A stretch of 64,000 bases of DNA from Halocafeteria seosinensis. Taxonomy: Eukaryota; Sar; Bigyra; Bicosoecida. Positions 1 through 9,500 of this stretch are shown one piece after another. The first letter of the stretch is position 1. The number at the start of each line of letters is the position of its first letter. The notes below the pieces were generated by a model, which was not told the origin of the DNA, did no database searches, and saw only the letters and a list, made by a program, of their open reading frames with translations. The DNA lies in NCBI GenBank assembly GCA_001687465.1, contig LVLI01000098.1:1-64000 (forward strand), given 5' to 3'. Made by a program: the position numbers and the translations under genes.

Positions 1-982
1 AGCTACACGAATTGACTTATACGTGCAAGAGGAAACTAACAACAATATCCTCCCAATCCTATTAAGCAATGAACTGCTAGCTAGCCATGCGGAGGTCCCA
101 TGGGATGTGACGGAAACGGATACTGAAGTTCGGGTCTGCGTCAATGCTCTGAAGTCACTCGTTTATGCTGCCTCTCTCCTAGTGGAACAGCGGGCCTGTA
201 GCTGCCAGACACGGGCGCCAGCTGCTACCTAAGTGTAGCGGCTACCATCCAGCTGCCGGTGGGCCATCAGTCACATCTTCGTCGTCGTTCTGAGACCGTA
301 CAGCCTTACACAGCAACGGAGAACTTCCACGGCGAACGGATCCACTAACTTGTTTATTTTGTTATGTAGGTCCTAAGTAATCCTGAATAATACATTACAC
401 ACACTAGTGTGGTTCTATGGTAGCAGTCTTTGGAATACATTGGAATACCCCGGTGGGTAGGGAATCGGAATTGAGAATCAAGAGAAGGCGCGGTGAAAGC
501 AAAGATACACACACCACGGAAGTGACGGAAAACTGGTCACTTGGTCACAGTGCTATTGTACCGGCATCAAGAGGTAGGGCAGCACCAACGTATACCGGTA
601 CTGCATACACTACCACATATACATGTACAAGTTGTTCACACTCCGCTCATACTGCAGTACATTGGTGAATCCATATGAATTCGGCAGCAGAGACCAACCG
701 TGCATTAATTTCGAAGCCATTATCGGAGCACTACATATTCTAATTTTTTTTTTTTTTTTTTCTAATTTTGTCCTTTTCCCACATTGCTTATTACCTTTAC
801 CCGACGCTACAACAGTAGAATTCTCCAAACGTGAAGGTCGTCGTCTCCCCAACTTCACAAACGTGTCCTGTGACACCATGCACTCTGTATAAGCACTACG
901 AGGTTGATTTCTTCCCCGTCGAGATATGGTTTAGTTAGATCTGAGATTGTGTAGTTGGTAGAGAGGCAGATAATCAATTGAA
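1..982. other. No gene recognised apart from a repeat copy
   Basis: No reading frame with recognisable domain content is seen. The stretch contains a divergent copy of the dispersed hairpin repeat (listed separately) and a run of 16 or more T residues near 745-762. It ends just upstream of the exonuclease gene, so its last few hundred bases may hold that gene's promoter. Confidence 0.4.
183..276 (+). repeat. Divergent copy of dispersed two-hairpin repeat
   Basis: This stretch aligns with the repeats at 36346-36492 (opposite strand) and 60708-60861. The shared blocks include ggaacagcgggcc, acacgggcgc, ccggtgggc and gtcacat. Where the other copies have a stem of CCGC+TCCTC pairing with GAGGA+GCGG, this copy has AGCTGCTAC pairing with GTAGCGGCT. 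The pairing is kept although most bases have changed. This is the most diverged of the three copies. Confidence 0.6.
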
Positions 983-2713
983 ATGAGCATGACATCGTTG
1001 TTGCGTGGGGTCGCAGGATTCCAACGGCGACCTCCCTCTCGGTATTTCGTCGTATTATGCACCAAATACCTACCACTTCGACCTCATACCTCTCGAGAAG
1101 CTATCAGAGGGCAGCGCTGTATAATGGCGTCCCCTGCTGTGGGTGGTCGATCCAGCCCATTTGCGTATTTATTCGAATCTGAGGAGTCTCCAACGACTTC
1201 GTCATTACCACGTCAAGGCCAGCAAGAGAACTCCCATGACACAGATAGGCCATCCACTGAAGACAAACCACCGGAGGGTGGTCCCAAAGGGTCTCATCGA
1301 GCTAAGCGCGGTAAGCGAAAAGCGAATTCACGCAGATCGAGCGCGGGCAAGAAAGAGTCCGGCAAGGTAGAAGAGGAATTAGACAGCAAATTAGCAGCTA
1401 ATCTGGAGCAGTTCCAAGCCAAGCAAAAGAAAGGGTTTACTTTCAAAAACCCTCAACGGCAAATGCCACCGAGTCAAGAGGTGGCAGCTAAGGACAAGGC
1501 GAACTCGGTGGGGACTGGTCACAAAGGACACATTGCTAACACCAAGCCCTCTCACGACACCAGGTCCTCTCACGGGTTACTTGCAGCACAGTTTGACAAG
1601 GGGAATGTGGATGAGCTCAGAAGCGCCCGGGAAGACCATAGCCGATCGACAACGCCATTTGCTGAAGTTTTCAACATGAGAGTTGCTCAGGGGAAAAATG
1701 TAGAGGTAGTATATACTAATTCCGTAAGTAAAATGATGTTAGTGATTCCTTCATGTGCCGACGGACAACAATTCACAAGTATTGGAATATTCAGGGTGAT
1801 GTTGTCAATGAGTGGACAGAAAGTAGGGTTTTTAAAAAACAAGAAACAATGCTGGGTCTTGATATGGAATGGGATAATAGCATGAAGATGCAGAGACGCT
1901 TGGCCAAGCTTGATGCCAAAGAGCGTTCTCTAATCATGCCGTTTGACGTTATCCAAATAGCTACGCAGGAGTCAGTATTGGTATACCATGTCTCTGCGTG
2001 TGACACCCTTCGACGACAATTTGAAGGATGGAAACATGCTAAGTCCGTGCAAGGCGGAGCGACTGATGGAGTTGAAATTCCGTCAAATCTATCCAGGCTT
2101 TTCAGCTCAAATCGTAGGTATTTCGTAGGAATCGGGATCGAACACGATTGCTCAAAACTAAAGCAACTGGGGGTATGTGATCCCTGCAATAACAGCCGCC
2201 CGTCTTGACAAACACCGCAATGTGTGATTGCACTACAGCTTATTGATATAACCTACGAGGACGTCGAAAAAGATATTGAATTTTCAGGGGCAAGTGCAAC
2301 TGGCTTCCAACCGCGTGGCTTGGCCAAATTGGCTAGGCTACTGGTAGGAGCAAAGCCGTGGAAGAGTAAGTCGCTTGCCCTCAGCTCCTGGGCAGCTAGC
2401 CCTTTGAGAAGAAACGAAGTAGTGTAAGTATCGCTCGCTATTGTGCTTGTATCGCGCGGTCTTCCAAGGCGCTTCATTCACATTGCGCAGGTACGCTGCG
2501 AGGGACGCATACTACAGTTTAGCCGTATCTTATGCGCTACGTCGTCATATTGAATATATGAAACATCATCGTGGCGATAACAATAAGAAACCAGGGTCAC
2601 AGTGCGATGGTACATGCTACGAATATTTGCGCTCAGGAAGATTCCGTAGGCGAGCAGCCTCCTCCGATATGTCGAACTTCAAATGGATACGAGAAAACGA
2701 GCTGGTCGATTGA
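983..2713 (+). CDS. DEDDy-type 3'-5' exonuclease domain protein
   Basis: Predicted exons are 983-1723, 1795-2172, 2239-2423 and 2491-2713, about 508 residues. The donors are GTAAGT, GTATGT and GTAAGT, the acceptors are CAG, and the phases agree at every join. The first ~250 residues are basic, Ser/Lys-rich and low in complexity; the start is arginine-rich and could be an organelle presequence (a second Met lies near 1123). The C-terminal half carries the three exonuclease motifs of the RNase D/WRN group: Exo I in GLDMEWD, Exo II in VGIGIEHDCSKL, and Exo III in YAARDAYYS with the Tyr-x3-Asp spacing. The family removes 3' nucleotides from DNA or RNA using two metal ions. There is no helicase or HRDC domain, so it is a stand-alone exonuclease. 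It is convergent with the next gene, 19 bp away. Confidence 0.85.
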
Positions 2714-2732
2714 TCCCAGCGCCGCCACAAAG

Positions 2733-4593
2733 CTAAACGGAACGCCATAGCATGGTCGTCCCAATTCCTAAATACGTGCCGACGGCATAGCCAAGTACTC
2801 CGATTATCACGCCTGGGACCACAAGTTTCTGCAAGACACCCGAAGTAATGCCTGCCGCAAGTTCAAGACGAATATTGCAGGGCACTTACATTATTGCCGA
2901 TAGCATTAGTAATCATGGGAACGAGCGGTGGCGCCAGTATGCAGCTACATGACATCACTATTAGGGTATCCACGTCGACCGAGAAGATACGAGCAGCTAT
3001 TATATGCAGAGCTAGACCGAGAACCATAGTGAAGGCAACAAATGCCACGACAATCGGTGCCTCAACAAATACCTGCTTGACATTACTGATCATCCCAATC
3101 AGTGCTACGAAAATCAGTATGCTATACTGCCCTAAGGCAAAGGCGGGCTCTAGTTCTCGTATTCGCTTAACGTAGGACAGCAGCAGCGAAACGGTTGTAA
3201 TAATCAAAACCGTTGCCAATGTAGACAAACCTCTATCTTTGATCAGCATACCGATTCCAACTCCTGCTAACGCAATAACTATGGATACAAGTAGTGCAGC
3301 TGCTATTTGTGGAATACTCTTGCAGTTCCAAATCCGGATGTAGAGGTCAATCGTGGCATCTTCTACTGCAGTGTTCTTCGTTTCTTCTTCATGTTCTTGC
3401 TGGTTGCATGCGGTATTTTCGAAATCTTCACGACCTGGATCCCCCTTACATTCTGGATCTACTGAAGCCGATTGATTACTATTATCGCGATCTGATGCCG
3501 ATGATGAACACGGCTCAAACTTTGGATTCGTCTCAGCACGCCTCATTTCAGGATCGTCTGCTGGATTCTTTTCGGTAACTTCATCGCGTTCCTCCATCAC
3601 TAATTCGTCTGCATCTGGATTTGGTTTCCCAAATTTGTTATCAGCTTCAGTTTGCTTTTCTTGCTTCGGATCGACCTCTTCTTGGGAAGACTCGAATGGT
3701 GGCAACAACTTGGCAAGTGCCGGTTTAGCAAACGTCTGAAAAGCCGGGGCGAATACAGTACAAATGTAATGAGAGTACGGTGCATACAACATAGCATAGT
3801 AGATAGGATTCCACTCACAATAGCTGAAAATATGTATAAGGCGGCAATTCCCAACTCAGTCGTCATTGTGGCAATGAACAAATCTTGATCCACCTGCAGT
3901 CAACCATACAATCACGCGGTGTTTCGAACTCGTTCTCTCTCCCGAGCAAAATCTACACCACACGCTGTACAGTCGTCCGCTGTTCACTTACGTCGAGAGC
4001 TACCTGTGCAGCAGCCATATTCGCAGTTCCACCAGTAAAGACGGCTACCATGAGTCCTGCAGACAAGAATTGAAGACCTCGGCCACCCAAAGTCAAAAAC
4101 GGTGCCCCCACGTGAAATTCATTACCATACCTGCTACATCTGCAGCGGGTTTATGTCCCATGACGGAGCGAAATGTTAGCCATGCTAGGGAAGCGGCGAT
4201 CAGTACCGAGACCGCACCTAATCCAAACACTAGGAGACACCGTCCGCCCAGAGTTTTCAACTGGCGTAAATCGCATGAATACAACAGTAACGGCAGCGCT
4301 ATCCCCACCGTCACTTCAGACGCGAGTTCCAGGATGTCATTCACGGTCTTTGAGTGCCTGTTAAGCCCAGCGTTGCCGACTATGGCACCCAAAATACAGG
4401 AGACAACTAGGGGATGGCACCAGGACAAGGCGATTCCTAGCCAGTCCGAGCGATGTTGAAGTCGGTATTTGCCATATATGAGGAGACCTGGAATGACTGA
4501 CGCAAATACGAGACCAAACACTGCGAGAGCGACGTCCGACGCTACCACCATCGGAGCGCAGAAGCACCTTGATGGAGAGAGAAGGCAAATCAA
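2733..4593 (-). CDS. DUF819-family multi-pass membrane protein
   Basis: Predicted exons in transcript order are 4593-4131, 4056-3992, 3893-3819, 3735-2890 and 2828-2733, about 514 residues; all introns are GT-AG and in phase. The protein has roughly ten hydrophobic segments in two halves. DUF819 landmarks visible are PLLLYSCDLRQL in the first half, VFTGGTANMAAAQVAL before the linker, and the C-terminal LGYAVGTYLG. The halves are joined by a hydrophilic, acidic linker of roughly 120 residues (about 3330-3735) rich in Glu, Asp, Asn and Ser, larger than I expect for the bacterial members. The family is annotated as putative transporters of unknown substrate; plant members are predicted to be plastid-located. 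The first Met may not be the true start, since no clear targeting peptide is visible and an upstream exon is possible. Confidence 0.8.
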
Positions 4594-5378
4594 CTGTACG
4601 CCCTCTACCTACGACACGACGTCCTCATCCACATCAAGATTGAATTAAATTGAATCGAATTGAATTGGACGGCCCACCCATTCAGATATTCTGGTGGATG
4701 CACATTTTAAATTAGGTACAACAAATACATTCAAAAGTTTGAGTATTGGAATGCTCTTGAGTACTGTATGCTTGAAGACGCAAGACGGTTGTACAGTACA
4801 ACAACACCGGTATGAACACCGGTTAGGGCCCTTCAGGAGTCTTGCCTTCAGAAAAAGAGATACAATGCTAGCAGAGAAACTCGGGTGACAAGGGGTGGAG
4901 AAATTCCTGGGTATTGAAGACAGAACATTGATCCGCTGATGATGAGTCAGTGATGACAGCCGAACTGTCTGTCACGTGAGGATGATTGATGTGAATCCAC
5001 TCCATACATGTACGGGTAGTGGCCGACAAATGTTCCCCGTCTCTGAACACACGACGTCCCTTGGATCCCATGCCTCGACTGTCCCCAAGTCATTCAGTCT
5101 GCTGCTCGTGACCGAGCGCCACGCGGGCCAAGCCCTGCTGATGTCTGCTGATGTTTTCCGCTCGTGCACTGTACCGGTATACCAATGGTATAAGTTCTAC
5201 GTAGTGATGTATTGACGACGGAACCATGAAACCGGAAGAAATGCTCTTAAACATAGTATTCCTCCGCAACCATAGGAAACCAGGCGTCCGACAGCTAGAG
5301 GAAGAAAGAACAACCACAACGCGACAAACCGGGAAAATCACAGAGCGTGATTCATCGCCTTTTCTGTAGCTAACAACC
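4594..5378. other. Intergenic; weak internal similarity
   Basis: No supported gene. Around 4925-5115 there is a diverged stretch resembling 6040-6200 inside the next reading frame (shared words include gtggccga, tctgaacaca and ctgtccccaag). A short word around 4945-4975 (ccgaactgtctgtcacgt) recurs near 42583. These look like old dispersed repeats. Confidence 0.35.
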
Positions 5379-8249
5379 ATGACGCAACCCACAAAGTGCC
5401 TATCGTCTTCGATCACCTTGCAATGGACGCTGATGTTAATAGGGGTTGCCTTCATTGCTGTCCGTCTTCGCTTGATATCTGATCCAGAGCAAAAGCAACT
5501 GGACTGTCCCCACCCTACTGAGCAATGCGTACTCTCTTTTCAGTGTGCTACTCCTCGCGTGTATGGATTTCGTCAGAAGGTACATCAGCTTGCCTATTCT
5601 TCTTGTATCTTGTTGCAATCTTATTCGGTTCGTCCTTTGATGGCATGGTTGCGAGGAAACAAGGTCCATAACTTGAAACCTTGTGACTACAACTACCGTA
5701 TACTTGGAAATTTGGAAAGAAGGAGGTGTTTCTTGTATAGAACGCTCTTGAAAGATCCAGTTACAATGAATCACCTTGCAGCGACTAACGCCGTACGGAA
5801 GAGCAGTGGCAAGCGATTTATAGGGCCCCTCAGTCATCTCTTGCTCAGTACCGAGGGGAACGTACACCTCGAAGTGGAAGATGGATTACATTCAGGGCTT
5901 TGTTGGATACCGACCAACACCGCTCATTGTTGGAACCAACTCGCCAGTAGCACCACGAGAACGGTGTTCCCTAGAAGTCAGATACGTTGCCCTGGAGGGC
6001 GCAGGAACGTATCGTCCGATCACTTGTTCACCTGTGCCCACGGACGAGAACATACTGCTTTCACGACTGTCAGCATGACAGCAAATGTTGTGGATCCACT
6101 CGATAGTGGCCGATATATATTTACCTTCTTCTCTGAACACATGGCGCCGCTGGGAGTCCACCTCTCGGCTGTCCCCAAGGAGAAATCACTGCTTGTTTTA
6201 TTCAGTTTGCTGATCGCATTCGCATCGTTCCAGGGTCTATCATTTAGTTGGGAGATTCCGAGACTTGCAAGTCCAAGTGATAAAAATTGTAAGGCAGTTC
6301 CCAGCAAACCTTTGGCAAGGATTTCTCGGTTGCAATACAAAGCCACAGTCCATACTCTGACGTGGCCAGCCCCTCCGATGAGAATGAAACGGCTAGCACA
6401 TCGAACCGATATAACAGCGCCTCTGGCTTGCGCACTGCGAAGTACAATTTTCTCGTCACACACGACAGTTATGTTCGCGTCATTGCTTTTCGGTTGCATT
6501 CTTTCGAAGGAGGCCGCTGCATCAGATTTACGATTCAGAATTATCGGCGGAGCCGAGTCCTGCTTTAATTATAACGCGCATCAACGCCAGTTTGAAATGA
6601 ATTGTAGTGTGTTGGCATGGGGTGATCATGGCTATACGAATCAAGATTATATCTCGTTGAATGCGAGCGAGGTATTTGACGGTGGTCGGCAGAATGGGCA
6701 CATAATAGATCTCAACGGAATATCAGGTTTCGAAGGATTGTTTACGATACAGGATAGTGTTGCGTCGTTTGATCAAGCTCCCTTGATTCGTAATCTTGAT
6801 GTGAGGAATGGGTTAACTGCACAATTCGGTGGATTTATCGTCCAACAAGAGCAGAAATTCTTTGTCATAGATTCATGTAGCTCATCAGGAAATATTGCTG
6901 GTGGTGGTATTTGTGGTTGGAAAGGTGGTCATGACAATGGTCAAATCAAGATATCGAATTCGTATTCGACAGGGAAGATACTAGGTCTATGGGCAGGTGG
7001 TATTGCCGGACAGGTGGTAGGAATCAATCATGGGATTGTTAATATCACGGATTGTTATTCGACTGGGAATATTGAAGAACAATATGGAGGTGGTATTTGT
7101 GGAAATGGTGCTGGGCGTTCGAATGGTCAAGTGTATATAATTCGTTCCTATTCCACAAGCGATATCATTCCTGGTAGTAGATGGAGTGGTGGTATTGTGG
7201 GCCACAATGCTGGCCATCTTAATGGATTCGTTTATATCAAGGAATGTTATAGTATGGGACAAATATCTGCAGATTACAGTGGAGGGATTATTGGAGGCGA
7301 TACAGCAAAAAACAGGGGTGAAGTACATATCATAGATTGTTATACACGAGGAGCTATTAGGGGCACACAAGCAGGAGGTATTACAGGAGAAAGGACAGGA
7401 GGGAAATCAGGCCAAGCCACAGGTGATGTATACATCATCAATACATATGCATCAGGTGCAGTCACTGGTACGAATGCTGGTGGTATTATAGGGCACATAG
7501 TAGCTGAAGCCAATGGGACTATTCACGTGAAATATTCGGTGTACAATGGAAACGGAGGAGCAGCGTCGATAGTAGGAGTGGATAATGGAAATAAACTCGA
7601 GGAGACAAACAATTCAAATGATTTGACAGACATACAGGGACGACTGTATCAACTGGGAGGATGGCCTAATGACGTATGGGCTTTAGATAGAGGAGAAAGT
7701 GTCGTTGATGACGACGAAGAGGAGAATCTGCTGCCGATTTTACTCTTTCAATTGCCACCGTCATCTACTCCTTCACCGATGTCGACGCCATCAGTGACAA
7801 CAACAAGGTCGAAAACTCCTTCAAGCAGCTTTACATCGCCAGCAAGTGCTACTCGATCGTCGTCTCAGAGCACAACAGGGACTCAAACTGGAACGGCAAA
7901 CTCCACGCCAACTTTGACACCTACTCAAAGTTCCACTTTCACGTCGACGGAAACTAAGTCAGTGACTCCGTCAAGTACGTGCTCACTGTCAGCATGTTCC
8001 ACACCAACTTCGACATCTGCTGACTCGGCTTCTCCTACTACTAGTTCTCTGACTATGACAGGAACGTCATCGTCGAGCTTGACTCCAACACGAAGCCCGA
8101 CGCCGACACCCTCCGAAACAAATAGCGCTTCGGTTACGGATAAACCAGACTATCAGTCTCTCAAGATACTTGTACTGCCTGCTCAAAGACCCAGGCGCAC
8201 GGTAAAAAATTGGAAGTCCTCGGCAAGCAGTTCCAGCAGCCAACCTTGA
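5379..8249 (+). CDS. Secreted GLUG-repeat protein with Ser/Thr/Pro tail
   Basis: The open frame is 956 codons. Two starts are possible. An internal Met at 6471 is followed by a hydrophobic stretch ending in small residues (FASLLFGC..AAAS), a good signal peptide, giving about 592 residues; the frame stays open for 364 more codons upstream. Between about 6890 and 7560 there are seven spaced GGI/GGG turns (GGGICG, AGGIAG, GGGICG, SGGIVG, SGGIIG, AGGITG, AGGIIG) alternating with CYSTGxI-like strands. This is the GLUG pattern, predicted to form a beta-helix-like fold in surface proteins. From about 7750 the sequence is Ser/Thr/Pro-rich and probably O-glycosylated, like the stalk of the giant protein at 44-52 kb. 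The last ~40 codons look unlike the repeats and may be a read-through end. Function is likely surface or wall adhesion; the ligand is unknown. Confidence 0.65.
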   Translation: MTQPTKCLSSSITLQWTLMLIGVAFIAVRLRLISDPEQKQLDCPHPTEQCVLSFQCATPRVYGFRQKVHQLAYSSCILLQSYSVRPLMAWLRGNKVHNLKPCDYNYRILGNLERRRCFLYRTLLKDPVTMNHLAATNAVRKSSGKRFIGPLSHLLLSTEGNVHLEVEDGLHSGLCWIPTNTAHCWNQLASSTTRTVFPRSQIRCPGGRRNVSSDHLFTCAHGREHTAFTTVSMTANVVDPLDSGRYIFTFFSEHMAPLGVHLSAVPKEKSLLVLFSLLIAFASFQGLSFSWEIPRLASPSDKNCKAVPSKPLARISRLQYKATVHTLTWPAPPMRMKRLAHRTDITAPLACALRSTIFSSHTTVMFASLLFGCILSKEAAASDLRFRIIGGAESCFNYNAHQRQFEMNCSVLAWGDHGYTNQDYISLNASEVFDGGRQNGHIIDLNGISGFEGLFTIQDSVASFDQAPLIRNLDVRNGLTAQFGGFIVQQEQKFFVIDSCSSSGNIAGGGICGWKGGHDNGQIKISNSYSTGKILGLWAGGIAGQVVGINHGIVNITDCYSTGNIEEQYGGGICGNGAGRSNGQVYIIRSYSTSDIIPGSRWSGGIVGHNAGHLNGFVYIKECYSMGQISADYSGGIIGGDTAKNRGEVHIIDCYTRGAIRGTQAGGITGERTGGKSGQATGDVYIINTYASGAVTGTNAGGIIGHIVAEANGTIHVKYSVYNGNGGAASIVGVDNGNKLEETNNSNDLTDIQGRLYQLGGWPNDVWALDRGESVVDDDEEENLLPILLFQLPPSSTPSPMSTPSVTTTRSKTPSSSFTSPASATRSSSQSTTGTQTGTANSTPTLTPTQSSTFTSTETKSVTPSSTCSLSACSTPTSTSADSASPTTSSLTMTGTSSSSLTPTRSPTPTPSETNSASVTDKPDYQSLKILVLPAQRPRRTVKNWKSSASSSSSQP

Positions 8250-8834
8250 GAAGTAGTGAGAATTCTACCTGAGGAAAATGCGTAACCCGATAGCAGCATG
8301 AGTGATATTTTTTACCGAATATTCTATCGATCAATTTTTCTCTATATGCACAGTATGACCCGCTCGCCTCCATTCTACGACAGAATGTACAACCTTCAGT
8401 AATTGCATTTCGTAACGTTCAGCGATCCCCTTACACCAACGGGAAGTCTTCATTGTTCTCGCAACTTGATAGGTAGGTGTCCACTGCTCGAGCAACCTCA
8501 TCCGCAAGTAACACTACAATAGTTCGGGGTCCGTTATCACTTTCCAAGATGGGACGAACGATGATGAGGTTTCAGAGACTTACGTAGTAGTGTTACAGCG
8601 CAGTTTCTCGAGCCCAAAGCTCTCTTTGGATTGCAATTGTCAGATAAGAGCATACACCATTGTTACTGTGTATAGTAAGTGAGTTTGAGAGCCAAGTCTT
8701 GGGAGATGTGGTTCCCCAGTCATGCGTGTACATGAAGTTGTCAGCTATCGTTTAATCTTATTGGATTCACGCGCAAGATCGGCTATGTCACCAGTCCGCG
8801 CGCCCCGACCTTGGTCCTCTGGAGCAACATTTCG

Positions 8835-8930
8835 AATGGTCAAGTCTATGTAGCTCGTTGCTACGCCACAGGAGATGTCATTCCTAATGGTCGTTGCAGT
8901 GGTGGTATTCTTAGCCATAGTGCTGGTCAT
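8835..8930 (+). pseudogene. Remnant of a GLUG repeat
   Basis: Thirty-two codons read in one frame match one repeat of the upstream GLUG gene. The remnant begins NGQVYVARCYATGDVIP and ends SGGILSHSAGH; the intact gene has NGQVYIIRSYSTSDIIP and SGGIVGHNAGH (around 7120-7215). Homology stops on both sides and no start or extended frame surrounds it. It is a leftover of a second GLUG gene or of a partial duplication. Confidence 0.7.
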
Positions 8931-9065
8931 GCGAGATATAAGTGGCACGCGGAACTATCTGGTGTTACAATGAGAGAAGAGAGTTGATGGTGACTAGGAA
9001 TATGGAGGAATGGGGATCGATAGCACGTAACAATCTGCGGCTCAGGAGTTCGGAGCCGCTGTCAC

Positions 9066-9167
9066 CCGAGAATTCTTAAGATTCTCAAGAAAGAACGAAT
9101 TAAGAACCTGAACATTACCACTTGGAATATAAGAGGGATGACGGATAAGTGTACGGTGCAGCAATAG
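9066..9167 (+). mobile_element. Possible LINE endonuclease N-terminal scrap
   Basis: Read in one frame, this encodes a basic stretch followed by LNITTWNIRGMTDK and then a stop. That is the usual opening (first beta strand with TWNxRG) of the apurinic-type endonuclease of non-LTR retrotransposons. No further endonuclease or reverse transcriptase motif follows. It is either a dead-on-arrival insertion or chance resemblance. Confidence 0.4.
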
Positions 9168-9500
9168 AATGGGTCCATTGCGGTGCTGACCCGGAAATGT
9201 ACCGAACCGGACCCAAACGGAGGACGTGCATGATGCATCCCATTGCGGACACGGCGGATTCATGCGAGAGTCTGAGTGGCAGCCAGACCAGAATTCCTTG
9301 TTGTGGGGATTTGCCGATCTTGTACTATATAGCCTCGGTACGCAAGTGAAGAGCAAAGGTACCCATGTCACATGTGGAATCCTGCATCGTTTCGTGATAC
9401 GGCATCATCGTCGTGATACTAGTACTTCATTTGAGTGAATTGTGACGTTTTCAGAGTATTCTAAACCAAAAATAAAGAAAACTTTCGTGTTTTAACAAAT

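Larger units (their letters stand above)
8250..9500. other. Gene-poor stretch with decayed fragments
   Basis: No intact gene. It contains the GLUG remnant at 8835-8930 and the LINE-like scrap at 9066-9167, both listed separately. The remainder shows nothing I can support. Promoter elements of the branching enzyme probably lie in its last few hundred bases. Confidence 0.4.

Noticed and set aside
5436-6499. Minus-strand frames of 143 and 159 codons opposite the GLUG gene
   Set aside because: They have no recognisable domain and overlap a longer plus-strand frame. I treat them as shadows, although the plus-strand part here is itself uncertain.
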